From Clostridia bacterium (GTDB lineage: Bacteria > Bacillota_A > Clostridia > UMGS1810): a stretch of 11,173 bases of DNA. A program made the translations under genes and the position numbers. The stretch's first letter is position 1. The number at the start of each line of letters is the position of its first letter. Below the pieces are notes generated by a model that was not told where the DNA came from, did no database searches, and worked only from the letters and a program-made list of their open reading frames with translations. Below are positions 6,168 through 11,173 of the stretch, one piece after another. The stretch lies in contig JAFSBJ010000052.1 in the NCBI GenBank assembly GCA_017437345.1, forward strand, positions 1 through 11,173, in the 5' to 3' direction.

Positions 6168-8909
6168 TTATCTAGCAACACGAACGCTGTGTGAAATGAT
6201 ATCAGATACAACGCCATTTTCGAGGATTACGAGAATAGCATTAGATTTGTTATCTTCGCCTTTAACATCAACATCGTTAGAAGCCATCCAGTCACCAGCT
6301 ACGATAGAAGTCTTGTTGTTAGCTCTGTAGTAGTAGGTGTAAGCGTTGGTGGAACCTTTAACAGTTACCATTGTTCCATCGCTGTGGATCTGAATGTTTG
6401 TGCCATTGCTTGTTGTTTTGATATCAACGATTTCAGCAACGAGGATCTGGAGATCATCTTCTGCGTTGATTTCTTCAGCAGCAGAGTTAGCAATGTTCCA
6501 GCTGTTAGCTGTGATATCAGCAACTTTAGCTATAGATGTAGCAATACCATTGCCATCATCAGCAAGCATGATAACATCACCCTGAACTAAGTCAAGACCA
6601 GCAGGTGTACCAGCAGGTTCAACTGTTGTGTCAGCTGTGATTGTTACTTCTTTGAGTGTGTCGTCGCCAGCTGTGTAGTATCTAACTTTCCAAGCATCAT
6701 CATCGTTGAGTGTTACAGTGTTAACACTGTCAACAATAGCGATATCCTGAGCCCAGTCAATAGCACCTTTACCATCAAGAACTACAAAACCGTCATATTC
6801 GCCGTCTGCATTCTGAATGAGGTGACCAGCGTATTCACCTTCATGAACAAGACTTGAAAGTGTTGTAACGAAAGCATTGTCCATATCATCACTTACGAGG
6901 TTGAATACTACAACATCATCTGTGAGAAGTTTGTTATCGATAGCCATTGAATTTTCATTGTATTCTTTGAGAGTACCGATAGAACCAACAGAAGCTGTTG
7001 TTACAGGGCTGATAAGTCTGATTTTACCATTACCATCAAGTTTGTAGGTAACGATTCTGCTTGTAGCATTGTTTGTTTTGAACTGAGTTGTAGCGTTAGG
7101 ACCAGCAGTAGCAACACCGGAGAGGAATCCGAGGCTTGCAGCTGAATCTGCTTTGTTTACAGAAACAGTAGCATCGGAACCAGCTATACCAATGTTCCAT
7201 GTGTCTTTTACATCGTATGTTTCAACTTTGCCTTCTTTTGTGAGAAGTTTAATCTGCCAACCTGTTGAGAAACCAGTGTTGTTCTGAGCCATTTCGAGAA
7301 CATATGCATAGTTGGAAGCAACAGATGCATCGATTTCAGAAGCAAAGATTTTACCGGTTTTTGTGAGGAAGTAGATACCTTCATCATTTACTTTTGGAGA
7401 AGAAGCACCCTGTGCTAATTCATATTCAACACCATCAACATAAACACCGTCAGTACCAAGTTCTGTTACAGTACCTGTTACAGCGTTCTGACCAAGGTTG
7501 ATGAATTCACACCAGCTAAAGCCTGATTTAGCGCCGCCATCTGTAATATAAGCAACTACATCGCCTTCAGCAAAGTCAGCAAGAGTAATTTCTTCGCCGT
7601 CTTTGTTTACGATTGAGTTAGAAACTGTTTCGTCTTCGAAATCGAAAGCGAATTTACCAGGAACATTTTTAAGAGTAAATCTGTCTCTGTCAGCTTCAAC
7701 AGTATCAATGATACCATAGTTGTAATCTTTAACGATTACCATATCATACTGGCTGTTGCCATTGTTTTCGATAACTTTGATTTCAGCATCTGCAGAAACT
7801 GCACCACTCATGATTTCAGCGGAGCTTGAAACAACATTGTTCAAATAAACAACAGGAGCACCGTTGAGTTTGAGGTTAGTTGTTTTTGTAGCTGTAGCTG
7901 TTTCATAGTATTTGAGGTCTGTGTTATTGAATGTATCAATATCAGCTTTGTCAAGTTCTACAACTGCACTGTCTTCACCAGCCATGATAGCGATGATTTC
8001 CCATTTACCGGATTTAACTTCTTTAGCATAGATTTCAGAAGCCATACCGAAGTAAGGTTCAGCATTTACGCCTTCAGCAAGTTTGAGTGTGTAAAGGTTT
8101 TCAACTGTAGATAATGTGTCAGCATCATCATAATCATACCAACCATCATTGTCATAGTTGTTGTTTACTGTGTAGTCGATTTCACCAACATTGGTACCAC
8201 CGATGATAGCTGTAGCTGTTACAACACCACCGAGTTTAGCAACATCAAGACCTGTGAGGAGAGTTGTATATTTTGTACCATTGTTACCATCCTGGATTTT
8301 GAATTCAACATTTGTACCAAAACCAGTCTGAGCCATCATAGGAATATCGAGAGCGTTGTATGTGAGGTGAGCAACTACGCCTCTGTTAGCAGCTGCAGCA
8401 TCTGCAGGAGCGTTAACGCCTTCTGTTAAACCATATGTGTTAGCAACTACGAGGTAACCTGTGGGGTAACCACCCTTCTGAGAAGCCATGGGTTCATAAC
8501 CAAGAGCTACAACGAGCATTTTAACAGCCTGTTCGTAGGTTACGTTATCTTCGGGACCGAAGTTACCGTCGCCATAACCGTTAACGATGCCCTGACCAGC
8601 AGCAAGGTTAATGTAACCAGCAGCCCAGTGATCAGCAGGAACGTCTGCGAACTGAGTAGCACCTTTGGCAGGATTTCCGAGACCTAAAGCACGACATACA
8701 ACTGTAGCAAATTCTGCTCTTGTGATGTCTTTTTCAGGACCGAAAGTGCCATCTTCGTATCCATTGAGGATACTGAGTGATGATAATGTCTGTACGGCTG
8801 TGTATACATCGCTATCTTCAGCAACATCTGAGAAAGAAGCGAAGGATACTGTGCCGAGCACCATTGTTAATGCAACAACGAGTGCAAGAACTTTTTTGAG
8901 ATTTTTCAT
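6168..8909 (-). CDS. S-layer homology (SLH) domain surface protein
   Basis: A 913-residue secreted protein. Residues 1-24 are a signal peptide (basic KNLKK, a hydrophobic core, then SFA with likely cleavage before SFSDV). Three SLH repeats follow: about 26-76 (FSDV..GYEDGTFGPE..ITRAEFA), 87-138 (FADVPADHW..GYGDGNFGPEDNVTYEQA) and a weak third at 146-192. SLH repeats bind pyruvylated secondary wall polymer. The remaining 720 residues match no domain I know; they are rich in Val, Thr, Asp and Asn, look like beta structure, and include an acidic stretch (about 249-264, NNNYDNDGWYDYDDAD) that may bind calcium. Only repeat 1 keeps the TRAE anchor motif. ATG8909 is chosen because GGGAGG is 11 bases before it; an in-frame TTG at 8918 is only 2 bases from that site. 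A strong promoter and structured leader suggest abundant expression, as for an S-layer protein. Confidence 0.9.
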   Translation of the reverse strand: MKNLKKVLALVVALTMVLGTVSFASFSDVAEDSDVYTAVQTLSSLSILNGYEDGTFGPEKDITRAEFATVVCRALGLGNPAKGATQFADVPADHWAAGYINLAAGQGIVNGYGDGNFGPEDNVTYEQAVKMLVVALGYEPMASQKGGYPTGYLVVANTYGLTEGVNAPADAAAANRGVVAHLTYNALDIPMMAQTGFGTNVEFKIQDGNNGTKYTTLLTGLDVAKLGGVVTATAIIGGTNVGEIDYTVNNNYDNDGWYDYDDADTLSTVENLYTLKLAEGVNAEPYFGMASEIYAKEVKSGKWEIIAIMAGEDSAVVELDKADIDTFNNTDLKYYETATATKTTNLKLNGAPVVYLNNVVSSSAEIMSGAVSADAEIKVIENNGNSQYDMVIVKDYNYGIIDTVEADRDRFTLKNVPGKFAFDFEDETVSNSIVNKDGEEITLADFAEGDVVAYITDGGAKSGFSWCEFINLGQNAVTGTVTELGTDGVYVDGVEYELAQGASSPKVNDEGIYFLTKTGKIFASEIDASVASNYAYVLEMAQNNTGFSTGWQIKLLTKEGKVETYDVKDTWNIGIAGSDATVSVNKADSAASLGFLSGVATAGPNATTQFKTNNATSRIVTYKLDGNGKIRLISPVTTASVGSIGTLKEYNENSMAIDNKLLTDDVVVFNLVSDDMDNAFVTTLSSLVHEGEYAGHLIQNADGEYDGFVVLDGKGAIDWAQDIAIVDSVNTVTLNDDDAWKVRYYTAGDDTLKEVTITADTTVEPAGTPAGLDLVQGDVIMLADDGNGIATSIAKVADITANSWNIANSAAEEINAEDDLQILVAEIVDIKTTSNGTNIQIHSDGTMVTVKGSTNAYTYYYRANNKTSIVAGDWMASNDVDVKGEDNKSNAILVILENGVVSDIISHSVRVAR

Positions 8910-8920
8910 AATTCTCAAGT

Positions 8921-8926
8921 CCTCCC
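8921..8926 (-). promoter_or_regulatory. Ribosome binding site of the SLH gene
   Basis: GGGAGG on the minus strand, 11 bases before ATG8909. Its position excludes the TTG codon at 8918 as the start, since only 2 bases would separate them. Confidence 0.7.
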
Positions 8927-8942
8927 TTAAATAAAATATTTT

Positions 8943-8992
8943 TTTGAATGAGATGTTTTAATTCTTCGTGATTAAGACGCATCTCATTCAAA
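8943..8992 (-). promoter_or_regulatory. Leader stem-loop of the SLH mRNA
   Basis: A perfect 13-bp outer stem (8943-8955 with 8980-8992, TTTGAATGAGATG and complement) encloses a further TTAAT/ATTAA pairing around a TTCGTG-containing loop. On the minus strand it is followed by A-rich sequence and then the ribosome binding site, so it is not a terminator of that transcript. It lies inside the predicted 5' untranslated region, where such stems commonly lengthen mRNA life. Confidence 0.7.
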
Positions 8993-9008
8993 TACGACTT
9001 AACACTGC

Positions 9009-9027
9009 GGATAAGGATACCTTATCC
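9009..9027 (-). promoter_or_regulatory. 5'-terminal hairpin of the SLH mRNA
   Basis: GGATAAGG and CCTTATCC (8-bp perfect stem, loop of 3) begin one or two bases after the predicted transcription start near 9028-9029. The mRNA would therefore start almost directly with a hairpin, a feature that protects 5' ends from RNase. An operator for a repressor is the alternative reading. Confidence 0.6.
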
Positions 9028-9035
9028 TTGCATTG

Positions 9036-9064
9036 ATTATAGCATCGGTAAAATGCTTCGTCAA
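9036..9064 (-). promoter_or_regulatory. Strong sigma-A promoter of the SLH gene
   Basis: Minus strand TTGACG (9059-9064), exactly 17 bases, then perfect TATAAT (9036-9041). The leader is about 120 bases long and carries two stem-loops. It lies just after the pyrG terminator, so the gene has its own transcript. Confidence 0.85.
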
Positions 9065-9085
9065 TGCGGTATTTATTGTTGTAAC

Positions 9086-9122
9086 AAAAATGTAATGATA
9101 GAGTAAACTCTGTTACATTTTT
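9086..9122 (-). terminator. Terminator of pyrG
   Basis: A long imperfect palindrome: AAAAATGTAA (9086-9095) pairs with TTACATTTTT (9113-9122), and AGAGT pairs with ACTCT inside, with a small mismatched bulge. On the minus strand the hairpin ends in T5 then GTTAC. It is 80 bases after the pyrG stop and immediately before the SLH promoter. Confidence 0.65.
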
Positions 9123-9144
9123 GATATAACCCTGAAAAACAAGT

Positions 9145-9198
9145 AAGAAGTAATAAGGAATAGTGAATAAGTTTGGTGCAAAACCGCAAGCGGTTTTG
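9145..9198. repeat. Hairpin repeat at the 3' end of pyrG (copy A)
   Basis: GAATAGTGAATA (9158-9169) leads into GGTGCAAAACCGC, whose end forms an 8-bp hairpin (CAAAACCG / CGGTTTTG, 9179-9186 with 9191-9198) three bases from the pyrG stop. The same order of elements, with the identical 12-mer, occurs upstream of pyrG at 11079-11131. On the minus strand there is no T-run after the hairpin, so it is a weak terminator at best. Confidence 0.55.
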
Positions 9199-9201
9199 AA
9201 T

Positions 9202-10794
9202 TTATTCTATTATAGTTTTAATGAAATCTGCAAAGAGGGGGTGTGCACGGTTGGGGCGGGATTTGAATTCAGGATTATACTGAGTTCCCACAAACCATTT
9301 GTGATTAGGAATTTCAATTATTTCTGCAACACCATCTGCAGCCACACCGCTTAACTTAAGACCTGCTTCTTCAAATTTTGAAACATAATCTTTATTTATC
9401 TGATAGCGATGACGGTGACGCTCAGACACAGTTTCTTCATTATATATATTATATGCTCTGCTGCCCTTTTGGATATTTATTTCTTTTCCGCCAAGACGCA
9501 TAGGCGCAACAGAATCACCTGTTTTTTTACATTCGGGAATAATATTTACTATAGCATTTGTAGCGTCTTCTTTCTGTTCGGTGCTGTAGGCATCGGAAAG
9601 ACCTAATACATTTCTTGCAAATTCAACTGCTGCCATCTGCATGCCCATGCCTATTCCGAAGAATGGAACATTATTTCTTCTTGCATAGCCTGCGGCAAGA
9701 ACCATACCCTCGGTTCCTCTTTCGCCATAGCCTGCAGGAACGATAAGAGCATCGCAATCGGAAAGATTTGCTTCAAGGTTATCTTCAGTAAGGCCTTCGG
9801 AATCTATCCATTTTATTTCAACATCTGTGTCGTTCTCAATGCCTGCATGTTTGAGAGCTTCAACAACACTAAGGTATGCATCAAATAGAGCAACATATTT
9901 TCCAACAAGACCAACCTTAACGGATTTTGAAAGGTGGGTGGCTCTATAGACCATATCTTTCCATTCAGTAAGGTCAGGTTCTTCTTTTGTGAGCCCCAGT
10001 TTTTCGCAGGCTACCTTACCAAGACCTGCTTCTTCAAGCATAAGGGGAACTTCATAAAGAATTGAAGCATCAAGATTTTCAATGACTGCATCGGGACGAA
10101 GGTTACAAAAGAGAGCTGTTTTTGATTTAAATTCGTCGCTTAATGGAATTTCACTGCGGCACACAACCACATCCGACTGAATACCAAAGCCAAGAAGCTC
10201 TTTAACACTATGCTGGGTGGGCTTACTTTTCTGCTCGCCCGACATGCTAAGATAAGGAACTAAAGTAACATGGATATAGAGGCAGTTTTCCTTGCCGACA
10301 TCTGTGGATACCTGACGGATTGCTTCGATATAGGGAAGGCCTTCCATGTCGCCCACTGTACCGCCGATTTCGGTGATAACAATATCAGCACCACTCTGAG
10401 CTCCAACAGAAAAGATTTTGCTCTTTATTTCGTTGGTTACATGAGGAATAACCTGAACTGTGCCTCCGCCAAAAGCGCCCTGACGCTCACGGGTGAGCAG
10501 CGACCAGTATATTCTGCCTGAGGTAACATCGGAATCTATATTGAGATTTTCATCGATAAATCTTTCGTAGTGACCAAGGTCTAAGTCGGCTTCGCCTCCA
10601 TCTTCGGTTACAAAAACCTCACCGTGCTGAAGAGGACTCATATTTGCCGGGTCAACATTGAGATAAGGGTCGAATTTCTGCATGGTAACTTTATAGCCAC
10701 GAGCTTTAAGGAGTCTGCCAAGTGAAGCCGCTGTGATACCCTTTCCCAATCCGGATACAACGCCACCTGTTACAAAAATGTATTTAACTGCCAT
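9202..10794 (-). CDS. pyrG: CTP synthase with a degenerate glutaminase domain
   Basis: CTP synthase turns UTP, ATP and a nitrogen donor into CTP. The 530-residue length is normal. The synthetase domain (about 1-270) is intact: [11 protein letters not shown]-loop (10-19), [20 protein letters not shown] (42-61), EIGGTVGD (142-149) and [11 protein letters not shown] (190-200). The C-terminal glutaminase domain (about 293-530) keeps GERGTEG, STE (404-406), MRLGG and RHRHRYQIN, but the nucleophile motif GICLGMQ reads GIGMGMQ, with Gly382 in place of Cys (E. coli Cys379). The catalytic His is Asn507 in QYNPEF (E. coli His515); Glu509 remains. PGG is PAG. Glutamine use should be lost, leaving ammonia-dependent activity. 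The frame is open throughout with no frameshift. It is a single gene with its own promoter; AGGTG precedes the ATG by about 7 bases. Confidence 0.95.
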   Translation of the reverse strand: MAVKYIFVTGGVVSGLGKGITAASLGRLLKARGYKVTMQKFDPYLNVDPANMSPLQHGEVFVTEDGGEADLDLGHYERFIDENLNIDSDVTSGRIYWSLLTRERQGAFGGGTVQVIPHVTNEIKSKIFSVGAQSGADIVITEIGGTVGDMEGLPYIEAIRQVSTDVGKENCLYIHVTLVPYLSMSGEQKSKPTQHSVKELLGFGIQSDVVVCRSEIPLSDEFKSKTALFCNLRPDAVIENLDASILYEVPLMLEEAGLGKVACEKLGLTKEEPDLTEWKDMVYRATHLSKSVKVGLVGKYVALFDAYLSVVEALKHAGIENDTDVEIKWIDSEGLTEDNLEANLSDCDALIVPAGYGERGTEGMVLAAGYARRNNVPFFGIGMGMQMAAVEFARNVLGLSDAYSTEQKEDATNAIVNIIPECKKTGDSVAPMRLGGKEINIQKGSRAYNIYNEETVSERHRHRYQINKDYVSKFEEAGLKLSGVAADGVAEIIEIPNHKWFVGTQYNPEFKSRPNRAHPLFADFIKTIIE

Positions 10795-10830
10795 AAAATC
10801 ACCTCATTTTAAAAATTCAATACCTGATAT

Positions 10831-10859
10831 ATTGTATAATTTTTTCGACACAATGTCAA
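10831..10859 (-). promoter_or_regulatory. Strong sigma-A promoter of pyrG
   Basis: Minus strand consensus TTGACA (10854-10859), 17-bp spacer, TACAAT (10831-10836). The start would be near 10824, about 30 bases before the ATG. The initial transcript lacks the GGGC run used for CTP-sensing slippage in Bacillus pyrG, and the leader is too short for that attenuator. Confidence 0.85.
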
Positions 10860-11035
10860 GGCATTTTTATAAAAAAAGAACTGAAAAAACATAGAAAATA
10901 AAGGCGGAATAATGTCTATTTTTAACAATGGGAAAACTCAATGTGTTTTATAACTGGTTTCTTCCTGATTATATATACCATAAGCAAAAAAACTTTCGTG
11001 GCATAGCAATGATTGAGTATGAAATTAAATAATAA

Positions 11036-11070
11036 ATTATTGTTTATCGCTCGACGCGATAAACAATAAT
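11036..11070. repeat. Perfect 15-bp hairpin
   Basis: ATTATTGTTTATCGC (11036-11050) and its exact complement (11056-11070) enclose the 5-base loop TCGAC. On the minus strand it is followed by TTTATTATTTAATTT, so it could terminate a minus-strand gene beyond the right edge. A palindromic repeat element is equally possible. Confidence 0.7.
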
Positions 11071-11078
11071 AGATAAAA

Positions 11079-11171
11079 GTGAATAGAGAATAGTGAATAG
11101 AAATGGTTCAAAGCCGCCATTAGCGGCTTTGTTCCGATTCTCTTCTCTCTTATCTCTTCTCTCTTCACTGT
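11079..11171. repeat. MITE-like inverted-repeat element upstream of pyrG (copy B)
   Basis: A central 9-bp hairpin, CAAAGCCGC / GCGGCTTTG (11109-11117 with 11123-11131), is flanked by arms that are imperfect complements. The left arm reads GTGAATAGAGAATA then GTGAATAG, a 14-bp period. The complement of the right arm reads AGTGAAGAGAGAAGAGATAAG. The right arm itself holds TCTCTTCTCTCTT twice with the same 14-bp period (11139-11151 and 11153-11165). The left arm and hairpin match copy A at 9158-9198. No transposase is encoded. Confidence 0.6.
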
Positions 11172-11173
11172 TA

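Larger units (their letters stand above)
10795..11173. other. Non-coding region upstream of pyrG
   Basis: The 379 bases hold no convincing gene. The left part carries the pyrG ribosome binding site and promoter. Positions 10860-11035 are AT-rich with nothing recognisable. The right part (11036-11173) is a cluster of inverted and direct repeats, listed separately. Confidence 0.6.

Noticed and set aside
8910..8918. TTG start for the SLH protein
   Set aside because: Only 2 bases separate it from GGGAGG; ATG8909 gives a standard signal peptide start.
9202..9660. Frameshift or truncation as the cause of the PyrG glutaminase changes
   Set aside because: The frame is continuous, the conserved residues on both sides of each changed position are in register, and the protein has the normal length and C-terminus.
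10800..10830. CTP-sensing reiterative-transcription attenuator of pyrG as in Bacillus
   Set aside because: No G-run at the predicted start and no terminator hairpin in the short leader.
10928..11032. 34-codon plus-strand open frame upstream of pyrG
   Set aside because: No ribosome binding site near its ATG and no recognisable sequence; a frame of this length is expected by chance.
11079..11171. CRISPR array from the spaced direct repeats at the right edge
   Set aside because: Repeats are 8-13 bp with 14-bp period, so there is no room for spacers; the arms are complementary to each other instead.

Overview
The window looks like chromosome from a low-GC, spore-forming, Gram-positive anaerobe of the class Clostridia. 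The germination protease gene gpr marks an endospore former. The large secreted protein with S-layer homology (SLH) repeats marks a thick-walled cell with an S-layer bound to wall polymer. Gram-positive ribosome binding sites, textbook sigma-A promoters, a stand-alone MsmX-type ATPase, an ECF S component and paired short chromate-family transporters all fit. I see no IS element, phage gene, tRNA, rRNA or CRISPR array.

Layout from left to right. At 1-297 (minus) is the start of a zinc-ribbon protein that runs off the left edge inside an Ala-Ala-Ala-Glu-Lys repeat. At 350-889 (minus) is an ECF transporter S component with its own promoter. At 1002-3193 (minus) is a tight operon: mltG (endolytic murein transglycosylase) followed by two overlapping chromate-family half transporters. 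At 3435-4547 (minus) is msmX/ugpC, the ATPase that energises carbohydrate ABC importers. At 4962-5936 (plus) is gpr, the only plus-strand gene. At 6168-8909 (minus) is a 913-residue SLH protein, probably an abundant surface protein. At 9202-10794 (minus) is pyrG, CTP synthase. The right-hand 379 bases have no convincing gene and hold pyrG's promoter and several inverted repeats.

Most genes are independent housekeeping units rather than one pathway. Two work on the envelope (MltG, the SLH protein), several on transport (ECF S, chromate pair, MsmX), one on sporulation and germination (Gpr) and one on pyrimidine nucleotides (PyrG). Signals are clear at several places: sigma-A promoters with 17-bp spacers before the SLH gene, pyrG and the ECF gene, and hairpin terminators after msmX, after pyrG and between the convergent gpr and SLH genes.

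The most notable observation is in pyrG. The synthetase domain is intact, but the glutaminase domain has Gly382 where the catalytic Cys belongs and Asn507 where the catalytic His belongs, in an otherwise well-conserved open frame. This predicts a CTP synthase that cannot hydrolyse glutamine and must take ammonia directly. Secondary items are the structured leader of the SLH mRNA, a pair of related hairpin repeats flanking pyrG, other palindromic intergenic repeats, and the Ala/Glu/Lys repeat protein.
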